In this document: in pieces, positions 28,561 through 39,365 of the stretch
Layout of the letters: every line of letters begins with the position of its first letter
Numbering within the stretch: position 1 is the first letter of the stretch
Assembly (NCBI GenBank): GCA_026709225.1
Contig: JAPOTJ010000041.1
Coordinates: 38,586-102,585, forward strand
From: Gammaproteobacteria bacterium
GTDB lineage: Bacteria > Pseudomonadota > Gammaproteobacteria > Pseudomonadales > Azotimanducaceae
Length of the DNA: 64,000 bases
Direction of reading: 5' to 3'
The notes under the pieces: generated by a model
Database searches by the model: none
Seen by the model: the letters and a program-made list of their open reading frames with translations, nothing else
What the model was told of the DNA's origin: nothing
Translations under genes and position numbers: made by a program

Positions 28561-29682
28561 ATGAACAGAGCAGTGCTCGCGCTCGCTGGGGGCGCGGTGT
28601 TTGAAGGTGTTGCTGCGGGAGCGGCTGGCACGGCTGTCGGTGAAGTGGTGTTCAACACCGCCATGACCGGCTATCAGGAAATTCTCACCGACCCGTCCTA
28701 TGCCGGACAGATTGTCACGCTGACCTATCCTCATATCGGCAATACCGGCGCCAATGCGGAAGATGTCGAGTCGAGCCGTGTGTGGGCGAGTGGCCTCGTC
28801 GTGCGAAGCTTGCCGAAGCGCCATTCCAATTGGCGCAGCGAATCGGATCTGACAGCGTTCTTGCAGCGCGAGAACTGCGTCGCCATCGCCGAAGTGGACA
28901 CGCGCGAGCTCACCACCGTCATCCGCGAGCAGGGCGCGCAAGGCGCATGTATTGCTGCGGGCCAAGACGGCGACGTGATCGACGTTGAAGACTGCATCAA
29001 ACGTGCGCAAGGCTTTCCCGGACTCTCTGGCCGAGACCTTGTCAAAGGTGTCACCTGCAAGACGCCAATCGAGTGGGACAAAAGCCTCTGGCGCTCGCAG
29101 GGGACTAGCGCCCCGAAATACAAAGTCGTCGCCTACGACTTCGGCGTCAAGCACAATATCCTTCGCTATCTCACTGATCGGCAATGCCAAGTCACCTTGG
29201 TACCAGCGACAACGAGCGCGACCGAAGCACTTTCGTTGTCACCCGACGGCATCTTCCTGTCGAACGGTCCGGGCGATCCGGAGCCGCTCGACTACGCGAT
29301 CTCGGCGATCAGCGAGCTCATTGATTCAGGCGTTCCAATCTTCGGGATTTGCCTTGGTCACCAGCTATTGTCGCTCGCCTGTGGTGCGCGCACCATCAAA
29401 ATGCCGTTTGGACACCACGGCGCCAATCATCCGATCAAGTCCATTGCCACCAATCGCGTCATGATCTCGAGCCAGAACCATGGCTTTGCGGTGGATGCCG
29501 ACTCCATTCCCGAGTGCCTCGAAGTCACGCATGTGTCGCTCTTTGACGGCACCGTGCAAGGCGTGCGCCATCGAACCAAGCCGGCGATCAGCGTTCAAGG
29601 GCATCCCGAAGCGAGCCCAGGCCCGCAGGATGTTGAAGGACTCTTCGACCAATTCGTCGCCCTCATGGAATCGAAGGCGTAG
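28561..29682 (+). CDS. carA: Carbamoyl-phosphate synthase small (glutaminase) subunit
   Basis: A 373-residue class I glutamine amidotransferase subunit that releases ammonia for carbamoyl phosphate, needed for arginine and pyrimidines. The catalytic Cys is C264 in [10 protein letters not shown], with H348 and E350 in [10 protein letters not shown]. The N-terminal small domain ([17 protein letters not shown]) is complete. It precedes carB by five bases in one operon. Confidence 0.97.
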   Translation: MNRAVLALAGGAVFEGVAAGAAGTAVGEVVFNTAMTGYQEILTDPSYAGQIVTLTYPHIGNTGANAEDVESSRVWASGLVVRSLPKRHSNWRSESDLTAFLQRENCVAIAEVDTRELTTVIREQGAQGACIAAGQDGDVIDVEDCIKRAQGFPGLSGRDLVKGVTCKTPIEWDKSLWRSQGTSAPKYKVVAYDFGVKHNILRYLTDRQCQVTLVPATTSATEALSLSPDGIFLSNGPGDPEPLDYAISAISELIDSGVPIFGICLGHQLLSLACGARTIKMPFGHHGANHPIKSIATNRVMISSQNHGFAVDADSIPECLEVTHVSLFDGTVQGVRHRTKPAISVQGHPEASPGPQDVEGLFDQFVALMESKA

Positions 29683-29687
29683 CCGCC

Positions 29688-32600
29688 GTGCCGAAACGCA
29701 CAGATATCGAGTCCATCCTGATTCCCGGCGCCGGCCCGATTGTCATCGGCCAAGCCTGCGAGTTCGACTACTCCGGTACGCAAGCCTGCCAAGCCCTCAA
29801 GAAGGAGGGCTATCGAATTGTCCTGATCAACTCCAATCCGGCGACCATCATGACCGACCCGTCGGTCGCCGACAGCACCTACATCGAACCGATTGACTGG
29901 CGCGTCATGGCCGAAGTCATCGAGCGTGAACGACCCGATGCGCTACTGCCGACGATGGGAGGCCAGACGGCGCTCAACACCACCCTCGACCTCGTGCGCG
30001 AAGGCGTCCTCGAAGCCTTCGACGTTGAGCTGATTGGCGCCAGCCGCGACGCCATCGACAAGGCCGAAGACCGTGAGCGATTCATTGAGGCCATGCGCAA
30101 CATCAATCTCGAAACCCCGCGCGCCGGTATCGCGCACAGCCTTGAGGAGGCCATGCAGGTGCAAGGCGCATTGGGCTTTCCGTGCATCATTCGTCCCTCG
30201 TTCACGCTTGGCGGCAGCGGCGGCGGCATCGCCTACAACCTCGACGAATTCAAGAGCCTTTGTGCAAGGGGCCTTGCGCAATCGCCGACCAACGAGCTGC
30301 TCATCGACGAATCACTGCTCGGCTGGAAGGAGTTTGAGATGGAGGTGGTGCGCGACCGCCTTGACAATTGCATCATCGTCTGCGCCATTGAAAACCTCGA
30401 TGCGATGGGCGTGCATACCGGCGACAGCATCACCGTCGCGCCGACGCAGACGCTGACGGACAAGGAGTACCAGATCATGCGCAACGCCTCGATCGACGTG
30501 CTGCGCGAGATCGGTGTCGAGACTGGCGGCTCGAACGTGCAGTTCGCGATCAACCCGAAGGACGGGCGGCTGGTGGTGATCGAAATGAACCCGCGCGTAT
30601 CGAGATCGTCCGCCTTGGCATCAAAGGCGACCGGCTTCCCGATCGCCAAGGTTGCGGCGCGGCTTGCGGTGGGCTACACCCTCGATGAACTGCAAAACGA
30701 CATTACCGGCGTCACGCCGGTGTCCTTCGAGCCGTCGATCGATTACGTGGTGGTCAAGGTGCCGCGCTTCACTTTCGAGAAGTTCCCAGCGGCGCAGGAC
30801 CGACTGACGACGCAGATGAAGTCGGTTGGCGAGGCCATGGCGATTGGCCGCACGTTTCAGGAAGCCATGCAGAAGGTGCTGCGCGGACTTGAAACCGGCA
30901 TCGATGGCTTTGATCCTGTGACCGGACTTGACGGACCGGATGGCACGCGGGCGCTCGTGCGCGAACTGCGCGAACCGGGACCGCATCGCATCCGCTATCT
31001 CGCGGAAGCCATGCGGCGAGGCGTCAGCCTTGAAGATTTGCATGAGCACACGGGTATCGACCCGTGGTTCCTCGCCGAGATTCAAGATTTGATCGACACC
31101 GAAGCCGAGCTCGGTGACATGCCGCTGCCGTCGCTCACATTGGAACAATTCCGCCGCATCAAGCGCCAAGGGTTTTCCGATGCGCGCCTCGCCGCGCTGC
31201 TTGGGTCAAGCGAAGGCGACGTGCGGGCGCATCGCGAATCACTCGGACTCATGCCTGTCTACAAGCGCGTGGATACCTGCGCGGCCGAGTTTCCATCGCA
31301 GACGGCTTACATGTATTCGACCTATGAGCGAGCGTGCGAATCCAAGCCATCGCAGAAGCGCAAGATTATGGTGCTCGGCGGCGGCCCGAACCGCATCGGC
31401 CAGGGCATTGAGTTTGACTACTGCTGCGTGCATGCCGCGCTCGCCATGCGCGAGGACGGCTACGAGACCATCATGGTCAACTGCAATCCTGAGACGGTCT
31501 CAACCGACTACGACGTCTCGGACCGGCTCTACTTCGAGCCGGTGACATTGGAAGATGTCATTGCCATTGTTCATCTTGAGCAACCAGAGGGCGTGATTGT
31601 TCAGTTTGGCGGACAGACCCCGCTCAAGCTGGTGCGCGCGCTTGACGAGGCGGGTGTCAATATTCTCGGCACTTCGGCAGATGCGATCGATCGAGCGGAA
31701 GACCGGCAGCGCTTTCAAACCATGATCAACGCCTTGGGACTGCGCCAGCCTCCCAACGCGACGGTGACCTCGGTCGCCGAAGGTCTTGAGGCGGCAAAAA
31801 AGATTGGCTATCCGTTGGTTGTTCGGCCTTCCTATGTCCTCGGCGGCAGGGCCATGGAGCTTGTCCATTCGGATGCGGACTTGAAGGACTATCTGGCCCA
31901 CGCCGTCGTCGCGTCGGAAGATTCTCCGGTGCTGCTCGACAAGTTTCTTGCGAAAGCTGTTGAAGTCGATGTCGATGCGGTCTGCGATGGCGTTGATTGC
32001 GTGATTGGCGGCATCATGCAGCACATCGAACAAGCGGGCATCCACTCCGGAGATTCATCGTGCGTGCTGCCTCCGGTGAGCCTCTCCAAGAAGGTTCAGG
32101 ACACGCTGCGAAATCAAACCCGCGCCATGGCCTTCGAGCTTGGCGTTGTCGGACTGATGAACGTGCAGTTCGCCGTGCAGGGCGAAGAGGTGTTCGTCTT
32201 GGAAGTCAATCCGCGCGCCTCGCGCACGGTGCCATTCGTCTCGAAGAGCATCGGCGTGTCACTCGCCAAGATTGCCGCGCGCTGCATGGCGGGCACGACC
32301 TTGAAGTCCCAAGGCTTTACAAAGGAAGTTCGGCATGCGCACATCAGTGTCAAGGAGGCGGTGTTTCCGTTCAATAAGTTCCCCGGCGTCGATCCCATCC
32401 TCTCGCCGGAAATGAAGTCCACAGGAGAAGTCATGGGTGTCGGCGACACCTTCGCCGAAGCCTTCGCCAAGGCGACGCTGGCGGCGGGCGAGCGTCTGCC
32501 CATGTCGGGGCGCGCCTTCATCAGCGTTGCCGACGCGGACAAGCAGGGTGTCGCCGAAGTCGCGCAGGCGCTCGCGGACCTCGGCTTCTCGCTGATCGCG

Positions 32601-32906
32601 ACGCGCGGCACGGCGAGCGTCATTCGCGCCGCTGGCCTTGAGGTCGAAGTTGTGAACAAGGTCACTGAAGGCCGTCCGGATATTTCTGACCTCATCAAAA
32701 ACAATCCGGTTGACCTGATTGTGAACACGACTGAAGGCCGCGCGGCCATCGCCGACTCCGCGCTCATTCGACGGCTCGCGGTTGAGCACAGGGTCTGCTA
32801 CACGACGACGCTTGCCGGCGGGCAGGCGTTTTGCGAGGCCATCGCCCATCTTCACGCCCATCCGGGCAAACCATCAGTGAGACGCATTCAGGACTTGAAC
32901 ACATGA
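29688..32906 (+). CDS. carB: Carbamoyl-phosphate synthase large subunit
   Basis: A 1072-residue subunit with two ATP-grasp halves: the first ([20 protein letters not shown] to about 400) makes carboxyphosphate and carbamate, the second ([18 protein letters not shown] near 560 to 930) phosphorylates carbamate. A C-terminal MGS-like allosteric domain follows. It starts with GTG. Its stop overlaps the greA start as ATGA, so greA and rlmE are translationally linked to carbamoyl phosphate synthesis. Confidence 0.97.
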   Translation: MPKRTDIESILIPGAGPIVIGQACEFDYSGTQACQALKKEGYRIVLINSNPATIMTDPSVADSTYIEPIDWRVMAEVIERERPDALLPTMGGQTALNTTLDLVREGVLEAFDVELIGASRDAIDKAEDRERFIEAMRNINLETPRAGIAHSLEEAMQVQGALGFPCIIRPSFTLGGSGGGIAYNLDEFKSLCARGLAQSPTNELLIDESLLGWKEFEMEVVRDRLDNCIIVCAIENLDAMGVHTGDSITVAPTQTLTDKEYQIMRNASIDVLREIGVETGGSNVQFAINPKDGRLVVIEMNPRVSRSSALASKATGFPIAKVAARLAVGYTLDELQNDITGVTPVSFEPSIDYVVVKVPRFTFEKFPAAQDRLTTQMKSVGEAMAIGRTFQEAMQKVLRGLETGIDGFDPVTGLDGPDGTRALVRELREPGPHRIRYLAEAMRRGVSLEDLHEHTGIDPWFLAEIQDLIDTEAELGDMPLPSLTLEQFRRIKRQGFSDARLAALLGSSEGDVRAHRESLGLMPVYKRVDTCAAEFPSQTAYMYSTYERACESKPSQKRKIMVLGGGPNRIGQGIEFDYCCVHAALAMREDGYETIMVNCNPETVSTDYDVSDRLYFEPVTLEDVIAIVHLEQPEGVIVQFGGQTPLKLVRALDEAGVNILGTSADAIDRAEDRQRFQTMINALGLRQPPNATVTSVAEGLEAAKKIGYPLVVRPSYVLGGRAMELVHSDADLKDYLAHAVVASEDSPVLLDKFLAKAVEVDVDAVCDGVDCVIGGIMQHIEQAGIHSGDSSCVLPPVSLSKKVQDTLRNQTRAMAFELGVVGLMNVQFAVQGEEVFVLEVNPRASRTVPFVSKSIGVSLAKIAARCMAGTTLKSQGFTKEVRHAHISVKEAVFPFNKFPGVDPILSPEMKSTGEVMGVGDTFAEAFAKATLAAGERLPMSGRAFISVADADKQGVAEVAQALADLGFSLIATRGTASVIRAAGLEVEVVNKVTEGRPDISDLIKNNPVDLIVNTTEGRAAIADSALIRRLAVEHRVCYTTTLAGGQAFCEAIAHLHAHPGKPSVRRIQDLNT

Positions 32907-33376
32907 GCACGCCAATGACGGTCGAGGGCGAACAGGCGCTGCGCGAGGAATTGCAGCGACTGAAATTCGCGCTGCGACCAAAAATCATTGAAGACCTCGC
33001 CAAGGCGCGCGCGCACGGCGATTTGCGCGAGAACGCCGAATATCATGCCGTGCGCGAGCAGCACGGGTTCAATGAGGGTCGCATTCAAGAGATCGAAGGC
33101 AAGCTCGCCGATGCGCAGGTCATCGACATTGCGCGCATCCGCGAGTCCGGCAAAGTTGTTTTTGGCGCGACCGTCAGCTTGGAGAATCTCGACAGCGGCG
33201 AGTCCGTTCGCTACCAGATCGTCGGCGAGGACGAGGCCGACATCAAGCTCGGGAAAATTTCCTTTTCTTCGCCAATCGGCCGTGCCCTGATCGGCAAGCG
33301 CTGCGACGACGAGGTGGAAGTCAACGCGCCCGGCGGTACTGTCAGCTACGAGATACTCAAGGTCGAGCATCTATGA
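32903..33376 (+). CDS. greA: Transcription elongation factor GreA
   Basis: A 157-residue protein that inserts into the RNA polymerase secondary channel and rescues backtracked complexes by transcript cleavage. The coiled coil with [20 protein letters not shown], which carries the acidic tip, is at about 40-60, and the C-terminal FKBP-like domain has [20 protein letters not shown]. The ATG at 32903 is used; an ATG at 32831 lies inside carB. The stop overlaps rlmE by four bases. Confidence 0.95.
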   Translation: MSTPMTVEGEQALREELQRLKFALRPKIIEDLAKARAHGDLRENAEYHAVREQHGFNEGRIQEIEGKLADAQVIDIARIRESGKVVFGATVSLENLDSGESVRYQIVGEDEADIKLGKISFSSPIGRALIGKRCDDEVEVNAPGGTVSYEILKVEHL

Positions 33377-34017
33377 GCCGACGCGCTTCTCGCGCGCATT
33401 GGCGCGCGCGCGGCGGGGGCGACAGCTACTCGCGGCAGGCGGCGGCACGCGGCCTTGGTTCGAGAGCATGGTTCAAACTGGAATCGCTTGATGCGCGGTT
33501 CAAGCTCGTGCGCCCGGGGCGCAAAGTGCTTGAGCTCGGCGCCGCACCCGGTGGCTGGACGCGCTATCTCGCTGCGAAGAAGGCGCACGTGTTCGCGTGC
33601 GATCAGCGCCATATGGAGGTGCCGGCGAAAGTCGCCTTCCTGCAGACCGATGTTGGCGGCGAGGCATTTCGAGACTGGTCGATGCGCCATGCGCCTTTTG
33701 GCCTGATCGTGTCCGACATGGCGCCCGACATCTCCGGCATCGATGTGCGCGATATGGCGGCTGCGGAGGCGCTGGTCGATCTCGCGTTCGATCTTGCTGA
33801 CGCATTGCTCGATGCAGGAGGCGACTTGGTCGTCAAGCTCTTTCAAGGCGATCCGGTCACGCTGTTCGGGCAACGCGCGGGTGCTGGATTCTCGACAGTG
33901 AAAATCGCCAAACCGCGCGCATCGCGCAGCGAATCAAGCGAAATGTATGGTGTCGCATTGAACAAGCGAAAGCCTTTGACAGAGCCTCTCGTTAGACTTG
34001 AAACGGGTTCTCAATGA
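33373..34017 (+). CDS. rlmE: 23S rRNA 2'-O-ribose U2552 methyltransferase
   Basis: A 214-residue FtsJ/RrmJ family enzyme. The SAM motif [15 protein letters not shown] is near 54, [13 protein letters not shown] near 113, [12 protein letters not shown] near 150, and the core ends around [20 protein letters not shown]. These give the K-D-K-E tetrad of the family. It starts inside the greA stop. The tail after the core is longer than usual ([15 protein letters not shown]) and its last 26 bases overlap the 3' end of vapC, which suggests the C-terminus was remade when the TA module inserted. Confidence 0.93.
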   Translation: MSRRASRAHWRARGGGDSYSRQAAARGLGSRAWFKLESLDARFKLVRPGRKVLELGAAPGGWTRYLAAKKAHVFACDQRHMEVPAKVAFLQTDVGGEAFRDWSMRHAPFGLIVSDMAPDISGIDVRDMAAAEALVDLAFDLADALLDAGGDLVVKLFQGDPVTLFGQRAGAGFSTVKIAKPRASRSESSEMYGVALNKRKPLTEPLVRLETGSQ

Positions 34018-34411
34018 TGAGCGACTGAATTCGCTGTCCGTGCTGAAAGTCCTCGCTGTACAAACGGGTACAGCCAAATTCGACGGCCCCTGCGACTATC
34101 ATCGAGTCGTAGAAGCTCAAGCCGTATTGATCGCACAGCGTCAATCCACGCTCGTAGAGTTCGCCACTCGGCGAAACCCTCCAGAGCGGTGTCAAGACCT
34201 GTGAAAACAAAGTTCGTGCGTCTCCAGCCGAAAAGCCCAGCTTCCTTATCGCCACGTTGAGCGTTTCCTGTACAACTTGGTAGCTGATGCAACCGCTGCC
34301 CGTCTCGATGCTCCGTTGCACCAATTGCTCCGCCCGTCGATGCTTTGTTTCGTCGGTTTCGTCGAGCGCGTACACCAGCACGTTGGTGTCCAAGAATTCC
34401 TCAACGCTCAT
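33992..34411 (-). CDS. vapC: VapC-type PIN-domain RNase toxin
   Basis: A 139-residue PIN protein with the catalytic acids in EEFLDTNVLVYALDET (D8), VVQETLNV (E near 49), LSFYDSMIVAGA (D near 100) and LYSEDFQHG (D near 119). It starts at ATG 34411 inside the antitoxin gene, overlapping by 11 bases. Such toxins cleave tRNA or rRNA when free. The gene runs against the flanking core genes and its 3' end overlaps rlmE. Confidence 0.87.
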   Translation of the reverse strand: MSVEEFLDTNVLVYALDETDETKHRRAEQLVQRSIETGSGCISYQVVQETLNVAIRKLGFSAGDARTLFSQVLTPLWRVSPSGELYERGLTLCDQYGLSFYDSMIVAGAVEFGCTRLYSEDFQHGQRIQSLIIENPFQV

Positions 34412-34622
34412 TCATCTCGTCTCTGGTGAATTGGCGACCGCCTGTTCCGTACTTTCCCCGCAATTCACGCAGCGAGCGGACGGCGTGAGCGGCTTGATGG
34501 CATCGAGCATATCGGTGCAGCCATTTGCGAAATTCCGCGTTGAGGGTTGTATGCTCAGAAGCGGCGCGCTGCCGTGCCACATCTATGGTGTCCGCATCCG
34601 CACTGAGAGTGATATTTCGCAT
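34401..34622 (-). CDS. vapB: VapB-type antitoxin
   Basis: A 73-residue protein; AGGAGCC lies one base before the ATG at 34622, which decides the start. MRNITLSADADTIDVARQRA is the N-terminal arm and first helix of a ribbon-helix-helix, and HTTLNAEFRKWLHRY the second. The tail is basic and would bind the toxin. It heads a two-gene unit with vapC. Confidence 0.82.
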   Translation of the reverse strand: MRNITLSADADTIDVARQRAASEHTTLNAEFRKWLHRYARCHQAAHAVRSLRELRGKYGTGGRQFTRDEMNER

Positions 34623-34693
34623 CGGCTCCTGACTGTCGATGAATGCAGCTATCGGGGAAACAGCATGACACGAATTTACCTGCACTGCAATAT

Positions 34694-34707
34694 TGTAGTG
34701 TTCTACA
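34694..34707 (-). promoter_or_regulatory. Putative vapB operator with overlapping -10
   Basis: TGTAG-TGTT-CTACA forms a perfect 5-bp inverted repeat about 72 bases before vapB. On the minus strand TACAAT (34697-34692) can act as a -10 that the palindrome overlaps, as in autoregulated TA promoters. No convincing -35 is seen. The half-site matches those before the two Phd genes. Confidence 0.35.
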
Positions 34708-34909
34708 TACACTGTTTTAGCACGTTGACTCATGCAAAGCCACGACGCTTTTTTGGTCATGCGCATCAAGTGCAATATCGAGCTCTGCCGCCGCGAAGAA
34801 ATCAGCGGCTTGCTTGCGCACTAGAAAACAGATGTTTTCCTTGGAAATTAAGCAGTTATTGATAAACTTGGAATAGTGGAACGTTGCGCACGCTCTACTT
34901 GTATACTGT

Positions 34910-36874
34910 GTGGCTGATTCTCTTCTCGAATTCCAATTGAAGCTCGGCAATCTCTCAAGAAGTCTGATCTGGTGGTTCGTCATCGGCTTTGCGCTTATAT
35001 TCGCATTCAATTCGCTCAACCAGCGCGGCGAGCCTGCTGAAATCAGCTACTCGCAATTCGTCACCGAGGTGCAGAACGAGCTTGTTCGCGCTGTCACCAT
35101 CACTGATGTCACGGTACAGGGCGAGCGCAAGAACGGCAGCAAGTTCCAAGTCGTTCGCTATGGTATTCAAGATCCGAAGCTCATGGACGACCTGATCAAT
35201 CACGGCGTCGAAGTGCGCAGTACGCCGCCAGATCGAACGACCTTTTGGCAGCAGCTTCTGCTTGCGAGCTTTCCGGTGCTGCTCATCATCGGCATCTTCG
35301 CGCTCATCATGCGCCAGATGCAAGGCGGCGGGCGCGGCGGCGGGCCGATCTCCTTCGGGCGCTCGCGGGCGCGGCTCTTGCCAGAAGACCAGATCAAAAC
35401 CACCTTTGCCGATGTCGCCGGCGTTGATGAAGCAAAGGAGGATGTGCAAGAGCTCGTCGAGTTTCTGCGCGACCCAACCAAATTCCAAAAGCTCGGTGGC
35501 CACATCCCGCGCGGCGTGCTCATGGTGGGGCAGCCTGGCACCGGCAAGACCTTACTCGCCAAGGCCATCGCAGGCGAAGCGAAGGTGCCGTTCTTTTCGA
35601 TCTCCGGCTCGGACTTCGTCGAGATGTTTGTGGGGGTCGGCGCGTCGCGGGTGCGCGATATGTTCGAACAGGCCAAGAAGCAAGCACCGTGCATTATTTT
35701 CATCGACGAGATCGATGCCGTCGGCCGACACCGCGGCGCGGGCCTTGGCGGCGGTCACGATGAACGCGAGCAGACGCTGAATCAGCTTCTCGTGGAAATG
35801 GATGGCTTCGAGGCCAATGACGGCATTATCGTCATTGCTGCCACCAACCGGCCAGATGTGCTTGATCCGGCCCTGCTGCGCCCAGGTCGATTTGATCGCC
35901 AAGTGGTGGTCGGCCTGCCGGATATACGCGGTCGCGAGCAAATTCTCAAAGTCCACATGCGCAAGGTCTCGCTGCACGACGATGTCGAAGCTAGCATCAT
36001 CGCGCGCGGCACGCCCGGCTTCTCCGGCGCCGACCTCGCCAATCTCGTCAACGAAGCGGCGCTGCTCGCCGCCCGCGCCGGCAAAGGCTCGGTCGATATG
36101 GAGGAATTTGATCGCGCTAAGGACAAGATCATGATGGGCGCGGAGCGACGCTCGATGGTGATGTCGGAAAAAGAAAAACGCAACACCGCCTACCACGAAG
36201 CCGGCCACGCCATCGTCGGCTACACGATGGACGAGCACGATCCGCTCTACAAGGTCACCATCATGCCGCGCGGACGCGCGCTCGGACTCACCATGTTCCT
36301 GCCGGAGGAAGATCGCTATTCACTGAGTCGCCGCGCCATTCAAAGTCAGATTTGCGGGCTGTTTGGTGGACGGATTGCCGAACAGATGATCCTCGGTGAT
36401 GAAGGTGTCACCACCGGCGCGGCCAACGACATCGAGCGCGCCACATCGCTTGCGCGCTCGATGGTCACCAAGTGGGGGCTTTCGGACAGCATGGGCCCCT
36501 TGAAGTACGACGAGGAAGACCAGGAAGTGTTCCTCGGTCGCTCTGCATCGACCAAGCCGCGCACCGTGTCGAGCCGCACAGCACACGCGATTGACACTGA
36601 AGTTCGGCGCATCATCGACGACTGCTATGCGCTCGCCGAGAATGTGTTGAACGAGCACAAAGACAAGCTACACAGCATGGCCGAGGCGCTCATCGAATAC
36701 GAAACGCTGGTCTTCGAGCAGATCGAAGACATTATGCAAGGTCGCCGGGCGAGGTCTCCCGAAGACTGCGGCCGTGGCAGCGGTAGCCGTGCCTCGGCAT
36801 CGGCGCAGCCAAAGCCGAAGAACCGCACACGCCGGGCCGGTCCCACAGTCGGACGCCCAGCCGAAGAAGTGTAG
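34910..36874 (+). CDS. ftsH: ATP-dependent zinc metalloprotease FtsH
   Basis: A 654-residue membrane AAA+ protease degrading membrane and regulatory proteins. Two transmembrane segments (about 19-36 and 110-128) flank a periplasmic domain. Walker [14 protein letters not shown] is near 206, Walker [12 protein letters not shown] near 262, and the second region of homology [18 protein letters not shown] near 315. The zinc site HEAGHAIVG is near 426. It starts with GTG; TATACT at 34902-34907 is so close that, if it is the -10, the transcript would be nearly leaderless. A vapBC module separates it from rlmE, and folP, often downstream, is absent. Confidence 0.96.
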   Translation: MADSLLEFQLKLGNLSRSLIWWFVIGFALIFAFNSLNQRGEPAEISYSQFVTEVQNELVRAVTITDVTVQGERKNGSKFQVVRYGIQDPKLMDDLINHGVEVRSTPPDRTTFWQQLLLASFPVLLIIGIFALIMRQMQGGGRGGGPISFGRSRARLLPEDQIKTTFADVAGVDEAKEDVQELVEFLRDPTKFQKLGGHIPRGVLMVGQPGTGKTLLAKAIAGEAKVPFFSISGSDFVEMFVGVGASRVRDMFEQAKKQAPCIIFIDEIDAVGRHRGAGLGGGHDEREQTLNQLLVEMDGFEANDGIIVIAATNRPDVLDPALLRPGRFDRQVVVGLPDIRGREQILKVHMRKVSLHDDVEASIIARGTPGFSGADLANLVNEAALLAARAGKGSVDMEEFDRAKDKIMMGAERRSMVMSEKEKRNTAYHEAGHAIVGYTMDEHDPLYKVTIMPRGRALGLTMFLPEEDRYSLSRRAIQSQICGLFGGRIAEQMILGDEGVTTGAANDIERATSLARSMVTKWGLSDSMGPLKYDEEDQEVFLGRSASTKPRTVSSRTAHAIDTEVRRIIDDCYALAENVLNEHKDKLHSMAEALIEYETLVFEQIEDIMQGRRARSPEDCGRGSGSRASASAQPKPKNRTRRAGPTVGRPAEEV

Positions 36875-36884
36875 ACCTTCAGGC

Positions 36885-38210
36885 ATGCCATCCCGCTGGT
36901 TCGGGACCGACGGCATTCGCGGACAAGTTGGCCGGGCGCCGATGACACCCGACTTTTGTTTGAGTTTGGGTGCTGCGGCGGGCCGGGTGTTCGGGGAAGG
37001 CAGCACCGTCCTGATCGGCAAGGACACGCGCATTTCAGGCTATCTCTTTGAATCTGTGCTCGAAGCCGGCCTCGTGTCCTCCGGCGTCAACGTGCTCCTG
37101 CTCGGACCCATGCCAACACCTGCGATCGCCTACTTGACGCGGGCGTTTCGCGCCGAAGGCGGTATTGTCATCAGCGCTTCGCACAACCCCTTCCACGACA
37201 ACGGCATCAAGTTCTTTGATGGGCACGGGGAAAAACTCGCAAGCGCGGTCGAAGCGAGCATCGAACGTGAACTTGATGCCGAGCCCACATGCCTGCCCGC
37301 TGAGCGTCTCGGCAAGGCATGGCGCGTTGACGATGCCCTCGGTCGCTATATTGAATATTGCAAGGCGAGAGTTGGGCTCGGTGTTTCATTGCGAGGCTTG
37401 AAACTGGTCGTGGATGCCGCACACGGCGCCTGCTACCAAGCCGCGCCCGCAGTGATGTCCGAACTCGGGGGCGAGGTGACCGCCATCGGCGATCAACCTA
37501 ACGGGATGAACATTAATCTTGACTGCGGGTCGGTGTATCCGCAAGCCCTTGCCGAACAGACGAAGGCGACAGGCGCGGATTTCGGTCTTGCCTTGGATGG
37601 CGACGGCGACCGAGTGATCATGGCCGATGCGACCGGGAGAATCTACGATGGCGATGCGCTCGTATATGCGCTTGCAAGACACAAGCAGCGTCGCGGGCAA
37701 CTCGGCGGCGGCGTGGTGATGTCCGAAATGTCGAATCTCGGTCTTGGCATGGCGCTCGATAAACTCGGCATTGCGAGCGAGTCTGTCCCGGTTGGTGACC
37801 GCCAGATACAACGCAAGCTCGTCTCGCTCGGCTGGTCGCTCGGCGGAGAACCTGCAGGACACTTGCTCATGCTCGACCTCGCGCCAACCGGGGACGGGAT
37901 TCTCGCAGCCTTGCAGGTCATGCAGGCGGCGGTGCTAGAAGAAAAATCCCTCGCTGAGCTGTGCCAAGGATATGAGCCACTGCCGAGCGTACTGCGCAAC
38001 GTCCCAGTGGCGTCGCCCAAGCGAGCGGTGAGCGAACTAGGTGCCTGCGGTGCGCTCAACGAAGCCAAGTCAGCCCTCGGAAGCTCTGGACGCTTGTTGG
38101 TTCGGCCTTCTGGCACTGAAGACCTCGTGCGCATTCTGATCGAAGGGCCGGATGTGGATGTCAATTCCGCACTCGCCGACGCACTCGAAAAGAAGGTACT
38201 CGCCACATGA
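36885..38210 (+). CDS. glmM: Phosphoglucosamine mutase
   Basis: A 441-residue phosphohexomutase converting glucosamine-6-phosphate to glucosamine-1-phosphate for peptidoglycan and LPS. WFGTDGIRG begins the protein, the phosphoserine loop ISASHNPFHDNGIKFF is near 98, the metal loop LALDGDGDRVIMAD near 237, and the sugar-phosphate loop RPSGTEDLVRI near 410. The ATG at 36885 is 10 bases after ftsH; upstream in-frame ATG 36774 lies inside ftsH. It overlaps tpiA by four bases. Confidence 0.95.
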   Translation: MPSRWFGTDGIRGQVGRAPMTPDFCLSLGAAAGRVFGEGSTVLIGKDTRISGYLFESVLEAGLVSSGVNVLLLGPMPTPAIAYLTRAFRAEGGIVISASHNPFHDNGIKFFDGHGEKLASAVEASIERELDAEPTCLPAERLGKAWRVDDALGRYIEYCKARVGLGVSLRGLKLVVDAAHGACYQAAPAVMSELGGEVTAIGDQPNGMNINLDCGSVYPQALAEQTKATGADFGLALDGDGDRVIMADATGRIYDGDALVYALARHKQRRGQLGGGVVMSEMSNLGLGMALDKLGIASESVPVGDRQIQRKLVSLGWSLGGEPAGHLLMLDLAPTGDGILAALQVMQAAVLEEKSLAELCQGYEPLPSVLRNVPVASPKRAVSELGACGALNEAKSALGSSGRLLVRPSGTEDLVRILIEGPDVDVNSALADALEKKVLAT

Positions 38211-38977
38211 GAACGAAGATGCTGTGCGGCAACTGGAAGATGAACCTCAGCAAGACTGAAGCACTGACGCTGGCAGCGAATGTGCGCGACGCGGCCGCCG
38301 CGTATGCTGAAGCCGAAGCAGTGCAGTGTGTGCTGTTTCCGCCGTTCCCTTATCTTGATGCGGTGTCGTCCGTGCTTGAAGGCTCGCCGGTCATGCTCGG
38401 CGCGCAAACCCTTCACGAAGCCGAAAGCGGTGCGTACACCGGCGAAGTATCGGCTTCGATGCTCGTGGACATGGGTTGTGAACTGGTGCTCGTCGGGCAC
38501 TCCGAGCGTCGTCATGGGCTTGGCGAAAGCGATGCGCTCATTGCCGCCAAAGCAAGCCGCGCGCTTGAAGCAGGACTCACGCCTGTTGTGTGCGTCGGCG
38601 AAACCGGTGCTGAACGGGAATCAGATGCGACGGAGGTCGTGCTCCTGCGCCAAATCGAACCCTTGAAGCACATGCTTGCCCGCTGCGCGCTCGCCTATGA
38701 GCCGGTATGGGCAATTGGCACCGGTCAGGTTGCGACACCGGAGGAGGCCGAAGCCGTGCATGCCTTCTTGCGCGCGCAGCTTGGCGAGAACGGCGCATCG
38801 GTGCCAATCTTGTACGGCGGCAGCCTAAACGGCGATAATGCACCTTCGCTCTTCAGCAAACCCGGTGTTGATGGTGGACTGGTGGGTGGCGCGTCGCTGA
38901 AAGCGGAGGTGTTTTCGAGGATGCTCGGTCAATTGCGGAATAGTTCGGGGGAAGATTCATTTCATGTCCATGCTTGA
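38207..38977 (+). CDS. tpiA: Triose-phosphate isomerase
   Basis: A 256-residue TIM-barrel enzyme. The active-site lysine is in CGNWKMN near 10, the electrophilic His in LVGHSERR near 99, the general base Glu in AYEPVWAIGTG near 165, and the phosphate loop YGGSLNGDNA near 205. It starts inside the glmM stop and overlaps secG by 14 bases. Confidence 0.96.
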   Translation: MRTKMLCGNWKMNLSKTEALTLAANVRDAAAAYAEAEAVQCVLFPPFPYLDAVSSVLEGSPVMLGAQTLHEAESGAYTGEVSASMLVDMGCELVLVGHSERRHGLGESDALIAAKASRALEAGLTPVVCVGETGAERESDATEVVLLRQIEPLKHMLARCALAYEPVWAIGTGQVATPEEAEAVHAFLRAQLGENGASVPILYGGSLNGDNAPSLFSKPGVDGGLVGGASLKAEVFSRMLGQLRNSSGEDSFHVHA

Positions 38978-39353
38978 AACCGGCCTTGTAGGCTTGCTCA
39001 TTGTGATCGCCTTCACACTCGTTGCGATTGTCCTCGTACAGCGCGGCAAAGGCGCTGATATCGGCGCCGCCTTTGGTAGCGGCGCTTCCAATACGGTCTT
39101 CGGCAGCTCAGGGTCCTTATCCTTCCTGACCAAAACCACGGCGTGGCTGGCGTTCGCGTTTTTCTTGGTCTCCTTCGGACTCGCCTACACCGCACGGGAG
39201 CGCGCGGAGTCTGCGGGCGAAGTCGGCATTCCGCAGGTGACGGAGATGGCAGAGCAATCCGAGGACGGCGGCCAAGATGCCCCGCCGAGTGACGAAGACT
39301 ACCCAGAAATCCCCGAGTTCGAAGAAATCCCGGAACTACCTCCGGACATGTAG
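38964..39353 (+). CDS. secG: Preprotein translocase subunit SecG
   Basis: A 129-residue inner-membrane protein. Two transmembrane helices (about 7-26 and 50-72) flank the conserved loop QRGKGADIGAAFGSGASNTVFG. It ends in an acidic tail. Together with SecYE it forms the Sec channel. Gene order glmM-tpiA-secG is common in gammaproteobacteria. The usual downstream tRNA-Leu is not seen; an oppositely oriented peptidase gene begins 12 bases later. Confidence 0.95.
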   Translation: MSMLETGLVGLLIVIAFTLVAIVLVQRGKGADIGAAFGSGASNTVFGSSGSLSFLTKTTAWLAFAFFLVSFGLAYTARERAESAGEVGIPQVTEMAEQSEDGGQDAPPSDEDYPEIPEFEEIPELPPDM

Positions 39354-39365
39354 CGCAGGCAGATT

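Noticed and set aside
39354..39365. Expected tRNA-Leu after secG
   Set aside because: Only 12 bases separate secG from the convergent peptidase gene; there is no cloverleaf sequence.
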